From the NCBI GenBank assembly GCA_024398055.1, contig CP073749.1, forward strand, positions 4,278,594-4,342,593: DNA of 64,000 nucleotides, read 5' to 3'. The notes below the pieces were generated by a model that was given only the letters and a program-made list of their open reading frames with translations, was not told where the DNA came from and did no database searches. Made by a program: the position numbers and the translations under genes. Positions 18,523-26,346 of this stretch are shown piece after piece (within the stretch, counting starts at the first letter, position 1; every line of letters starts with the position of its first letter). Source of the stretch: a bacterium SCSIO 12741. Lineage in GTDB: Bacteria; Bacteroidota; Bacteroidia; Flavobacteriales_G; Salibacteraceae.

Positions 18523-19247
18523 GAAACCTCGGATAATTTGTCATTAAAGCGATAACCAATACCCCAGGTAGTTAAAATGTAGTTGGGATTCGATGGATCT
18601 TCTTCTACCTTGGCTCTCAATCGATTGATATGCGAATTGACGGTGTGCTCGTAGCCTGAAAATTGGTAACCCCAAACCAGATTTAGGAGTTGTTCGCGTG
18701 AATAACTTCTACCTGGATTGGTAGCTAACATCACCAATAAATCAAATTCCTTGGGAGTGAGTTCCAGTTCCTTTTCGCGCAACTTAACCCGGTGTTTCTC
18801 CCGATCGACTACCAAATCATGGATACGAATGACAGCATCGGTTGAGGCTTCGTGACTTTTTCCCTGAAGACTGGAGCGCCTCATCACCGCTTTTACCCGA
18901 GCCACAAATTCCCGAATGCTAAAGGGTTTCACGATGTAATCATCGGCCCCTATTTCAAGACCCAAAACTTTATCAATCTCTTCAGAACGTGCAGTGAGCA
19001 TGATTACAGGAGTCTCTACCTTTTCCATTCGAAGTTGACGGCAAATGTCCAAGCCATCGGCATCTGGCAGCATAAGATCCAGAATGATCAGGTCAAAGGG
19101 TTCCTGATTTTGATGTTGGATTAAAGCACGCTGCATTCCCTCCTGCCCCAAGTGATGGATTTCACTTTCAAATTGAAGATCCTTTAGGTGGATGTCCACT
19201 AAATGAGCCAATTCCACATCATCTTCTATAATCAATACCCGTCCCAT
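18519..19247 (-). CDS. OmpR/PhoB-family response regulator
   Basis: About 242 residues from the ATG at 19247 (a TTG 5 codons upstream is possible). A receiver domain (IIEDDVELAHL acidic pocket; phosphorylated Asp in IILDLMLPDADG; Thr in MLTARS; Lys in YIVKPFS) is joined to a winged-helix DNA-binding domain (LELTPKEFDLLVMLATNPGRSYSREQLLNLVWG, HTVNSHINRLRAKVEEDP). It forms an overlapping pair with the kinase downstream. A tandem TATCAC repeat immediately upstream suggests autoregulation, and the matching site before the spondin lipoprotein suggests a regulon member. Confidence 0.94.
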   Translation of the reverse strand: MGRVLIIEDDVELAHLVDIHLKDLQFESEIHHLGQEGMQRALIQHQNQEPFDLIILDLMLPDADGLDICRQLRMEKVETPVIMLTARSEEIDKVLGLEIGADDYIVKPFSIREFVARVKAVMRRSSLQGKSHEASTDAVIRIHDLVVDREKHRVKLREKELELTPKEFDLLVMLATNPGRSYSREQLLNLVWGYQFSGYEHTVNSHINRLRAKVEEDPSNPNYILTTWGIGYRFNDKLSEVS

Positions 19248-19276
19248 ATCTTTCGCTAACAACGTTATGATAATTG

Positions 19277-19293
19277 TATCACGAAACTATCAC
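19277..19293. promoter_or_regulatory. Direct repeat TATCAC-N5-TATCAC upstream of the response regulator
   Basis: TATCAC at 19277 and again at 19288, 30 bp before the regulator ATG. Nearly identical to the site at 17004-17020. Likely the autoregulatory site of the OmpR-type regulator. Confidence 0.65.
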
Positions 19294-19333
19294 AGCCCTC
19301 AATCTTCCCTAGTCTGATGGCCGACAGGAGCAC

Positions 19334-19367
19334 AAAAAAAGGAGCCAAGAATAATTCCTGACTCCTT
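19334..19367 (-). terminator. Rho-independent terminator of the sigma-factor operon
   Basis: In minus-strand RNA, GGAGUC pairs with GGCUCC and the stem extends through AGGAA/UUCUU, followed by seven U. It lies about 70 bp after the small membrane protein gene ending at 19436. Confidence 0.75.
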
Positions 19368-19435
19368 CCAAAAATGCCCCAACAACAAGGCACGGTTTCT
19401 CCTGTTCCGACAGTTAAGGAAGCAGGATTCCTTTT

Positions 19436-19822
19436 TTAAGTAGACTCGCTGGGCGAAGTAGTGGGCTTATTCTCGTCCTGATTTGGCTCGAATCCCGACC
19501 AGTTATATCCACAGCGATTTTTGAACTTTTCCCGAAATTTTTCTTTCTCTTCCGGTGTCATTTGCTCATAGCGGTGCTTCATTTTCTTCATCCATTGGCC
19601 ACGTTTGTGTTTCCAATGACCTCCTTTGCCATGAAATCCGCCGAATAAAATCTTGCTCAACACGAGCAATCCCATCGCCTGCCAGAAGCTTATCGCCGAC
19701 CAGCCAATGATGGATGGGATCAACCAATTCCATAAGGTCATCACCACCCAAGTAAAGGCCAATACGGCCAGGGTAATGAGCACCAGGAATTTGACTCCAT
19801 TTAAAAACCAATAGCGTTTCAT
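19436..19822 (-). CDS. Small membrane protein next to an ECF sigma factor
   Basis: A 128-residue protein with two N-terminal membrane segments (about 8-32 and 38-60). A Gly/His/Lys-rich stretch (GGFHGKGGHWKHKRGQW) and a charged cytoplasmic tail (MTPEEKEKFREKFKNRCG) follow. The HGKGGHWKHKRG patch could bind metal. It starts 9 bp after the ECF sigma factor stop and is surely cotranscribed. By position it could modulate the sigma factor, but it does not look like a classic anti-sigma factor with a zinc-binding N-terminus. Confidence 0.7.
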   Translation of the reverse strand: MKRYWFLNGVKFLVLITLAVLAFTWVVMTLWNWLIPSIIGWSAISFWQAMGLLVLSKILFGGFHGKGGHWKHKRGQWMKKMKHRYEQMTPEEKEKFREKFKNRCGYNWSGFEPNQDENKPTTSPSEST

Positions 19823-19831
19823 TTCTTTCTT

Positions 19832-20410
19832 TTATGTATTCATAAATTCTTCATAAACATCACGGAGGCGAGATCGCAAGTACTGGATGGCATAACGCTT
19901 TCGGCTCAGCAGGGTATTAATGGAGATCCCTGTATTTTCTGAAATTTCCCGAAAGGTTATTCCTTCCAACTCGTGAAGCCGAAACACTTCTTGCTGCTCC
20001 GGTGGTAATTCGGATATGGCCCGATCCAACTCGTCCATAATCATCTGTCTCAACAACTGACTCTCCGGATCATCATCCCAAGCACCGAGAACATCATTTA
20101 AAAAGTACTCTTCGCTTTGATCATCGTTAGCGTTAACCTGACTAAAGGAAAGAGCCTTCTTTTTTCGAAATCCATCGGTAATGCGGTTTCGTGCTACTGT
20201 AAACAACCAGGCAGTTACTTGCTCGATAGGCTTCATCAATCGGTAGGCCTCCACCAATTGATAGAAAACATCCTGCAGAATGTCCTCTGCCTCGACCTGA
20301 TCGGGAACACGCTTTCGAATGAAGTTGAGAAGTCTTCCCTCCTCCTTCTTAAACGTATCCCGGATTTTTTCGTCCTGATTCAACAGCGATATCTCGTTAA
20401 CTGCCTCCAT
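19832..20410 (-). CDS. ECF-type RNA polymerase sigma factor
   Basis: A 192-residue sigma-70 family protein. Region 2 is at about 25-95 (VEAEDILQDVFYQLVEAYRL, VTAWLFTVARNRITDGFRKKK) and region 4 at about 125-185 (AISELPPEQQEVFRLHELEGITFREISENTGISINTLLSRKRYAIQYLRSRL). There is no region 1.1 or 3, as usual for ECF factors. It is the first gene of a two-gene unit with the small membrane protein. Its regulon cannot be told from the sequence. Confidence 0.93.
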   Translation of the reverse strand: MEAVNEISLLNQDEKIRDTFKKEEGRLLNFIRKRVPDQVEAEDILQDVFYQLVEAYRLMKPIEQVTAWLFTVARNRITDGFRKKKALSFSQVNANDDQSEEYFLNDVLGAWDDDPESQLLRQMIMDELDRAISELPPEQQEVFRLHELEGITFREISENTGISINTLLSRKRYAIQYLRSRLRDVYEEFMNT

Positions 20411-20497
20411 TGAAATTGGAGACGAATGAGGAAGATAGAATATTTTAGGAAGACCTCAGAAAATGATTCTGTTCATTCCCCCTCAATCAAGATACAA

Positions 20498-21244
20498 TCA
20501 GACTTGGGTAATGAGAGATTCCAAGAGGCTAACAAATTGTCCCTTTAGATTTCGGGAAACCGGAAGCTTGTTGCCATCCGACATTTCAACAATTCCCCCA
20601 TCGATCTTTTGGTATTTGGTAACCATCATAAGGTTTACCAGGTGCTTTCGATGAATGCGAAGAAAACCTTTCAGCTTTAGAGCATCTTCAATCAGAGCCA
20701 ATCTTCGAGTCACCAAAACGGGTGGAGAATCACTAAGAAATACCTTGGAATAGGACCCATCGGCCTCAAACCTGACAATGTCTTCAATGGAAATGAACTG
20801 CTTGCCGTGCGCCAAGGGTAACGATATCTTTGATTTTAAACCGGTACTTAGCAATTGAAGGTATTGCGGGTCTGGTCTCCTCTTTTGATCTATTTTTTCT
20901 TGTGCTCTTACTAAAGCGGACTTTAACTCTTCCAAATCAATGGGCTTGAGCAAATAATCTAAGGCCCGACTTCTAAAAGCACGAAAAGCATACTTATCAT
21001 GTCCAGTTGTAAAAATAAGTTGAGCATCAATTTTGGGTAATTGATTGAGCATATCAAAACTCAGTCGACCACCGGGAAACTCAACATCAATTAAAATAAC
21101 ATCAGGTTCTTCTTTCAGAATTAGGTCAGCCCCAGAATCCAGGTCCTGGGTTTTTACAATTTCAAAATTCTCAGAAATACTCCTGCACTGAAGCTCCAAA
21201 GATTCAAGGCTATGAGCTTCGTCTTCAATCAACAATAAACGCAT
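20498..21244 (-). CDS. LytTR-family response regulator
   Basis: A 248-residue regulator. The receiver domain (1-120) has IEDE, the phosphorylated Asp53 (VILIDVEFPGG) and a Lys in YLLKPID. A LytTR DNA-binding domain follows (about 145-245; IRFEADGSYSKVFL, RIHRKHLVNL, LPVSRNLK). Such regulators pair with kinases of the LytS type, and one lies just upstream on the same strand (21549-24518). The terminator between them means regulator expression may depend on read-through or its own promoter. Confidence 0.92.
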   Translation of the reverse strand: MRLLLIEDEAHSLESLELQCRSISENFEIVKTQDLDSGADLILKEEPDVILIDVEFPGGRLSFDMLNQLPKIDAQLIFTTGHDKYAFRAFRSRALDYLLKPIDLEELKSALVRAQEKIDQKRRPDPQYLQLLSTGLKSKISLPLAHGKQFISIEDIVRFEADGSYSKVFLSDSPPVLVTRRLALIEDALKLKGFLRIHRKHLVNLMMVTKYQKIDGGIVEMSDGNKLPVSRNLKGQFVSLLESLITQV

Positions 21245-21323
21245 CCAATAAATTGTAAAACCCCTCTTTGGTCATAGAGGAATTCTCTCTCAGATGCTAA
21301 GATATTACAATACTACTCACCAA

Positions 21324-21360
21324 CAAAAAAACCGGAGACCTGGCTGGTACCAGTCTCCGG
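21324..21360 (-). terminator. Strong terminator between sensor kinase and LytTR regulator
   Basis: CCGGAGAC pairs with GTCTCCGG and the stem extends by CTGG/CCAG with one bulge; seven A on the plus strand give a U tract. A second hairpin (CATGGATG/CATCCATTG) lies at 21371-21399. These fill most of the 304 bp gap at 21245-21548. Confidence 0.75.
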
Positions 21361-21548
21361 CTCCCTGTACCATGGATGGCCTTGAATCATCCATTGGATG
21401 GGTCGTTTAAGTTTGCAGTGGTTGTGGTTGGTGAAACCCTATTTCCATGACACAAAGATGAGCAGGTAGTGGAACATTTCAGCGGGCTACTTCAAGAGTG
21501 ACCCTAAAAATGACATAAAGTGTAAGATTTAGTTCAGGAAGGTGAAAT

Positions 21549-24518
21549 TCAGACCCCCAGGATAAATGACACCACTGTGCCCGAATGGTCTTTAGGGCTT
21601 TGTGGTACTACCTCTATCTCCGAATGACAGCCAAGCTCCTCATTATGCAACCTGATCCTATCCAGGGTAATGGAAAACCCGTGATCCGATTTGGAGCTAT
21701 TTCTGAGATGCTCCTGCAGGGCTTCAAAATTGGATTCGGCTAATCCAAGGTTTTTATAGATCCCTATGCCGTTGTCCTCCACGGTAATTCTAACTCCTTG
21801 ATCATCGTTCTCGGCCCGAACAGAAACCTGAAGGGTTGAGCCATTCTGAGATCGTCCGTGAATAATGGCATTTTCTAAAATGGGTTGAATGAGAAGCGGC
21901 GGTATTTGAACCCGTTTTTGGTCCAATTGAGGATCGAGGTAAAAGCTTACTTCTACCCCTTTAATGAGGCGCATTTCCTCAAGATTGGCGTATAGTTTCA
22001 AAGATTCCCATTCTTCTTCAAAGGCTATTCGATGACGGGAGGTGTTGTTAAAATTGAACCGCATCAATTTGGCAAATCCAGATAGGTATTCGGAAGAGGA
22101 AGCAGCGTCGTTCTTGGTCATCATGTGCTGAATGGAGTTTAACACATTAAAGATGAAATGCGGGTTCATCTTCATTCTCAAGATTCGATAATGTTGATCG
22201 CGAATCAATTCTTTGACCGCCAGTTGCTTTTTGATTCGTCTTAGCCGCCAGTTGAATAGTCCATAGATCAGCAAGGCCAAAGCCATGACGACCAATAAAT
22301 AGAACCACCAGGTCATCCAGAATGGGGGTAATACGGTAAATTGGAAGCTTTTGATTTCAGATTCTAAATCACCATCCTGGATAAAGGCATAAACCTGAAC
22401 CTCATAATCTCCCGGTGGAAGGTTTGCCAACTGTAAAAACCTAATATCGGTGGTTTCCCAAGAGTCATTGATTCCTTTGATTCGGTATTTATATAATACG
22501 TTTTTGTAATTCTTAAAGCTAATGGCACCAAATGCTATCCGTAATACGCCAAATTGATAACCTAACTCGGAGCGATTTGGAAGTTTTTCCGCATTTACTT
22601 CAGCACTATAGATATGAAAGGGAAGTTTTTGAGCCAATTTTTCTTTGGCCGAGTACTCCACTCTACCAAGACCGAAACTTGAAGCTATCCACAAGTAATC
22701 TTCATCGACCCAAAAGTCGTTCCAGCCCTGACCTGGCAGCCCATCTTCTTCGGTCCAATCAGCGATCAATTGAGGCTCCACCGGCTGGGTTACGTTGAGA
22801 TGATAAAATCCTTTTTCTGAACTTACCCAAAGCGTAGAATCGCTTGAAACAAAAACACCGGAGCTACTGTTTCCGATACCCTGAACTTTGTCGAAGAGAT
22901 CGAATACCTTTTCTCCATCCCACAAATACACGCCAAATCCCGAGGGAACAATAGCCCATAAACTGGAATTTATACGACTCACTTCCTTTATTCCCTTGCC
23001 AAAAACCGGGTCTACATGAGCAAGAGATTTGAGAACGGTATCCCCTTGGTCTATCTCTAAGAGGTAGAGCCCCGAAAAGGTTCCGACCAATACATCGTTG
23101 TTTTGAGCATGGGCAAATGAGGAAATATTAAGACCTTGAAAAAAGTGCATGAGCTTGAGCTTATAGGTCTCTTTGTTGATGCTATAAGCTTGGGTCCACA
23201 TGACGGAATCAAATTCAATAAATGCCCTGAGGTAATTAAAAGTTTCAATGTCATCATAGAGCCCTACTCCATACTGCCCTGAGGCAATAACGTGGTCTCC
23301 TTTTGAATTAGAAAACCGCCCAATTTCTCCTTGAAAATGTTTTGAATTTCTTTCTGATTCAAACGATTGATTAGATCTCGGATTAAACTTGGATACCCAT
23401 CCATCTGGATGGCCGAGATACAACTTATGATTGTGGTAAAAAACGCTCGATACCTTAGAATTAGGAAGGCCATTTTCATCGGTAAACAACACAGATTGCA
23501 AGGATGGTGCATAATAGACCCCATCATCTCGGGTACTAATCCAAATGCCCGATTCCGGACCAAAGAAAAGAGAGGTCACCACTTGATCTTCTAAAAACTG
23601 CTCCTTAAGGACCAGCGAATCTTTTCCAGATTCTGAGGTCATTAAATCCAAAGATCTCACCCCACTATTACTCTTAAAGGAGACCAAAATATTGGACGGT
23701 CCTCCTCGGTATATTCCTCCGATGTACATACCTGGAAAATCATGAACCGTCAATTCCTTACTTATCAAATTCTTGATAAGGATCTTATCTTCTATGGCCA
23801 CTAAGAAATGATTATCAAGAAGTAAGACTGCTTGATTTTTGGACTCAACCACGCGACCCAAATGTAATTCCGGAAGAAAAACACCTTGATCTGGAATGGC
23901 CAACCCAAGCGTAGGTTTAATATGAGGGTTATTGTTTTTTAAGTTCATTAATTGCCCATAGATATACCTCCCCTGGCCAATATGCTTGAGCTGGCAACCA
24001 TAGGTTCCCGAATTGAACACTGGATCTTTTCTCCATTCTCCACTAAGGGTTAGGCTGGCAAACAATATGGAATCCGGGTGATCATAAAATCCAAACCATA
24101 GGTTTTCATTGGAATCCACATCGAATGAAAATATATCCGTGTTTTTCAAAGAGTCCAAAAAACGCTGTTGATGTGGATAAGCGTAGAATTCGCCGTCCTG
24201 GTAATAGCTAATAAGGTTGTCGATCGACTTTAACCAAAGCTTTCCATCAGTCCCCTTTACAATATGAGTAACGAAGGTTCCTGTAACCTCAGGATCTGTA
24301 GGAAGTAATTCGAAGCCATAACCATAATTAATTGCAATGCCCTTATCTGTTCTTATCCAAAGTGCGCCTCTGTCGTCCAACAATGCTGAGCCTGACCACA
24401 TAGAGGGAAACCCATTTTTGGTCGTATAATGAATAGCATTGAGCTTCTGGGCGGTAGCTAAAAAAGAAACACCAAGGAACACTAAGATGGGAAGGATGGA
24501 TTTTCCTAAGATGGTCAT
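21549..24518 (-). CDS. Propeller-domain sensor histidine kinase (LytS-type)
   Basis: About 989 residues from the ATG at 24518 (the longer frame begins with TTG). A signal peptide (ends ATAQ) is followed by a long extracytoplasmic region of two-component-propeller repeats (SGSALLDDRGALWIRTDKGI, DGKLWLKS, NENLWFGF, ESGIWISTRDDGV, DSTLWVSSEKGFY). Then come a Y_Y_Y domain (SFKNYKNVLYKYRIKGINDSWE), one membrane segment at about 740-762, and a His-kinase domain with MNPHFIFNVLNSIQHMM and PILENAIIHG. It resembles hybrid-type polysaccharide sensors but lacks a fused regulator. The LytTR protein downstream is the likely partner. The ligand is unknown. Confidence 0.9.
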   Translation of the reverse strand: MTILGKSILPILVFLGVSFLATAQKLNAIHYTTKNGFPSMWSGSALLDDRGALWIRTDKGIAINYGYGFELLPTDPEVTGTFVTHIVKGTDGKLWLKSIDNLISYYQDGEFYAYPHQQRFLDSLKNTDIFSFDVDSNENLWFGFYDHPDSILFASLTLSGEWRKDPVFNSGTYGCQLKHIGQGRYIYGQLMNLKNNNPHIKPTLGLAIPDQGVFLPELHLGRVVESKNQAVLLLDNHFLVAIEDKILIKNLISKELTVHDFPGMYIGGIYRGGPSNILVSFKSNSGVRSLDLMTSESGKDSLVLKEQFLEDQVVTSLFFGPESGIWISTRDDGVYYAPSLQSVLFTDENGLPNSKVSSVFYHNHKLYLGHPDGWVSKFNPRSNQSFESERNSKHFQGEIGRFSNSKGDHVIASGQYGVGLYDDIETFNYLRAFIEFDSVMWTQAYSINKETYKLKLMHFFQGLNISSFAHAQNNDVLVGTFSGLYLLEIDQGDTVLKSLAHVDPVFGKGIKEVSRINSSLWAIVPSGFGVYLWDGEKVFDLFDKVQGIGNSSSGVFVSSDSTLWVSSEKGFYHLNVTQPVEPQLIADWTEEDGLPGQGWNDFWVDEDYLWIASSFGLGRVEYSAKEKLAQKLPFHIYSAEVNAEKLPNRSELGYQFGVLRIAFGAISFKNYKNVLYKYRIKGINDSWETTDIRFLQLANLPPGDYEVQVYAFIQDGDLESEIKSFQFTVLPPFWMTWWFYLLVVMALALLIYGLFNWRLRRIKKQLAVKELIRDQHYRILRMKMNPHFIFNVLNSIQHMMTKNDAASSSEYLSGFAKLMRFNFNNTSRHRIAFEEEWESLKLYANLEEMRLIKGVEVSFYLDPQLDQKRVQIPPLLIQPILENAIIHGRSQNGSTLQVSVRAENDDQGVRITVEDNGIGIYKNLGLAESNFEALQEHLRNSSKSDHGFSITLDRIRLHNEELGCHSEIEVVPQSPKDHSGTVVSFILGV

Positions 24519-24634
24519 TGACAAAATTGATGGTGCTCAAAATAAATAAATATTGAAGGAACCGAGAAAGCATTAGAACACCAAGTCGGGTTAAGCCACC
24601 ATTGAATTACTTACTTTAGATAAAAATTGACACC

Positions 24635-25432
24635 ATGCCTGAAGCTACAACTAAGTCTTTAAGCGAATACGAAGAAGGAGACGTATTTGAAGGAGAGGAT
24701 ATCACCCGACTCTATGCCTCGAGGAGCACCTATCTGATTTTTGAAGGAAATAAAAGTGGTGTAGTTACGGTAAAAGTGGCCGAAGAAAGCAAAAAGGAAT
24801 TGAGGGAAAGGACCTCCCCTATTAGTCCTAAAATTGCGCTAATTACGGGTTACTTAACAGATCGAACCGAGAAGCGCAAATACGTCGATCAAATAGGATT
24901 GGCCTATTCCGAGGCTATCGAAGGAAATACAGATGGAGCTATAGAAATATGCGATCGGTTGATTGAACGCATTGAGTCCTACAAATCGAATACCGGGCGA
25001 TTCTACTACCTCATGAGTTGTTTGTCCATTACTCTCATCATGATGGCCTTTACTTCGGTATTAAAGCTATTTGATTTTAGCCTTTCATTCGAACAGTATG
25101 TGCACATGACTACCTACGCCTCAATTGGAGGTTTTCTTTCTGTTGCCAGAGGATTACGCACCATCGAGATTAATGCCCATGATTTTGGTTGGTTTCAATT
25201 TTTCTACGGCGGCCTGCGAATGCTCATATCTATGTTTTCTGGTTTGATCATGTACATTTTGATTAAATCCGAGTTGATCTTGTCTAACCTTCAGTTGGAT
25301 CAGAATGAATACGCACTATACCTGATTGCCATTGTTGCCGGATTTAGTGAAAGTTACGTTCCTAACCTCCTTTCCAAAGTGGAGAAGAATTCCTCAGGAA
25401 AACCCAAGGGTATAGGCGGTAATCAACCTTAG
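24635..25432 (+). CDS. Membrane protein of unknown function
   Basis: A 265-residue protein. A hydrophilic N-terminal half (1-125; acidic, rich in Lys and Glu) is followed by four predicted membrane segments (about 127-147, 155-170, 190-213, 225-243) and a basic tail. The loop ARGLRTIEINAHDFGWFQFFYGG between segments is the most distinctive feature. No family was recognised. It is on the same strand as the NarL-like regulator and heme operon but separated by promoter sites, so a role in heme uptake is not implied. Confidence 0.6.
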   Translation: MPEATTKSLSEYEEGDVFEGEDITRLYASRSTYLIFEGNKSGVVTVKVAEESKKELRERTSPISPKIALITGYLTDRTEKRKYVDQIGLAYSEAIEGNTDGAIEICDRLIERIESYKSNTGRFYYLMSCLSITLIMMAFTSVLKLFDFSLSFEQYVHMTTYASIGGFLSVARGLRTIEINAHDFGWFQFFYGGLRMLISMFSGLIMYILIKSELILSNLQLDQNEYALYLIAIVAGFSESYVPNLLSKVEKNSSGKPKGIGGNQP

Positions 25433-25456
25433 GTAGATTATACCTACATATAGGTA
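25430..25456. promoter_or_regulatory. Alternating TAGGTA/TACCTA array before the NarL-like gene
   Basis: TAGGTA (25430), TACCTA (25441) and TAGGTA (25451), starts 11 and 10 bp apart. A matching array precedes the heme operon (26213-26239). Probable binding sites for one dimeric regulator, possibly the NarL-like protein itself. Confidence 0.5.
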
Positions 25457-25460
25457 TTGC

Positions 25461-25510
25461 TTGTTATCTGGAATGATTCTTTATTTGCTATTTAAAATCA
25501 TTCTAAATAA
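25461..25510 (+). promoter_or_regulatory. Promoter and Fur-like box of the NarL-like gene
   Basis: TTG at 25461 and TTTATTTG at 25480-25487 fit Bacteroidota -33/-7 spacing. The inverted repeat TATTTAAAA / TTCTAAATA (25489-25509, 3 bp spacer, 8 of 9 pairs) would overlap the transcription start. It resembles the AT-rich Fur boxes of Bacteroidota and the site before the heme operon. Confidence 0.55.
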
Positions 25511-25519
25511 CAGGTTGTT

Positions 25520-26179
25520 TTGAAGGACCTCAAGATCGTACACGCCGAAGCCGAACCCCTTGCTCATTTTGGATTAAAAGCACTCCTTGGAGAAGGAGGA
25601 GGAATTCAATCGATCGAGCATTGCGAAAACAGCGACGAGCTCAAAACCTACCTTCAAAACAACGAAGCTGATCTGGTTATTCTGGATTACGATCAATCTG
25701 GATTTTTTTCACCTCAAGATTTGGCCTGGATCAAAAAAGAAAAATCCGGCACCCGGGTCCTCATTATTTCGTCAGACAATAATAACCCCTCCATAATCAG
25801 TATATTAGAACGAGGTGTAGATGGTTTTTTAACCCGGCAATGTGATCGTGATGAGATCATTAACGCCATATTTGCCATAGCCAAGGGCGAAAAGTTTTAC
25901 TGCAACAAGATTGTTGACGTATTGATGGAACGGACCTTCGCTCCCCAAGAAAAAGACAACTGTGACCCCACCAGTTTATCCAATCGGGAAATTGAGATCA
26001 CCCAACTTATAGCAGAGGGATTCACCACCCCACAAATCGCAGATAAACTTTGTTTGAGTCCCCACACGGTGAGTACCCATCGCAAAAACATCCTTAAAAA
26101 ACTGGATATAAGTTCGGTGTCAGCCTTGATCAATTACGCTTATAAATCTGGCCTCGTTCGAGAAGAGCCCAACTCCTAG
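25520..26179 (+). CDS. NarL/FixJ-type response regulator with degenerate receiver
   Basis: A 219-residue regulator. The start must be the TTG at 25520, because an in-frame stop lies 10 bp upstream and no ATG fits. The receiver (1-120) keeps the phosphorylatable Asp56 (LVILDYDQSG), but its acidic pocket reads HAEAEP instead of two Asp/Glu residues, and the conserved Lys is Arg (GFLTRQ). A LuxR-type HTH follows at about 153-210 (LSNREIEITQLIAEGFTTPQIADKLCLSPHTVSTHRKNILKKL). It may work without phosphorylation. It shares a Fur-like box and a TACCTA array with the heme operon, so it likely helps control it. Confidence 0.85.
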   Translation: MKDLKIVHAEAEPLAHFGLKALLGEGGGIQSIEHCENSDELKTYLQNNEADLVILDYDQSGFFSPQDLAWIKKEKSGTRVLIISSDNNNPSIISILERGVDGFLTRQCDRDEIINAIFAIAKGEKFYCNKIVDVLMERTFAPQEKDNCDPTSLSNREIEITQLIAEGFTTPQIADKLCLSPHTVSTHRKNILKKLDISSVSALINYAYKSGLVREEPNS

Positions 26180-26212
26180 GTAAACCCCCACTACCCTTTT
26201 CTGGAAAACTAA

Positions 26213-26239
26213 TACCTAATTCCGGGTAACTCCTACCTA
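26213..26239. promoter_or_regulatory. TACCTA array before the heme operon
   Basis: TACCTA (26213), a degenerate inverted copy CGGGTA (26223) and TACCTA (26234), starts 10 and 11 bp apart. The layout mirrors the array at 25430-25456. It lies about 36 bp before the -33 element, a suitable place for an activator. Confidence 0.5.
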
Positions 26240-26274
26240 ATCGCAGGGAAGAAAAAATTACCATTCTAAGGCGA

Positions 26275-26330
26275 TTGACGAGCCTTATTCCACCCCATAC
26301 TTTTGCCTCAAATTAGAATGAGTCTAAATA
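26275..26330 (+). promoter_or_regulatory. Heme operon promoter with Fur-like operator
   Basis: TTG at 26275-26277, 20 bp, then TACTTTTG at 26298-26305, an exact TAnnTTTG. The imperfect inverted repeat AAATTAGAA / GTCTAAATA (26310-26330) covers the expected start site and shares most positions with the box at 25489-25509. Iron repression by Fur is an inference from this likeness and from the heme genes downstream. Confidence 0.7.
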
Positions 26331-26346
26331 AAGATAAAAGTAAATC

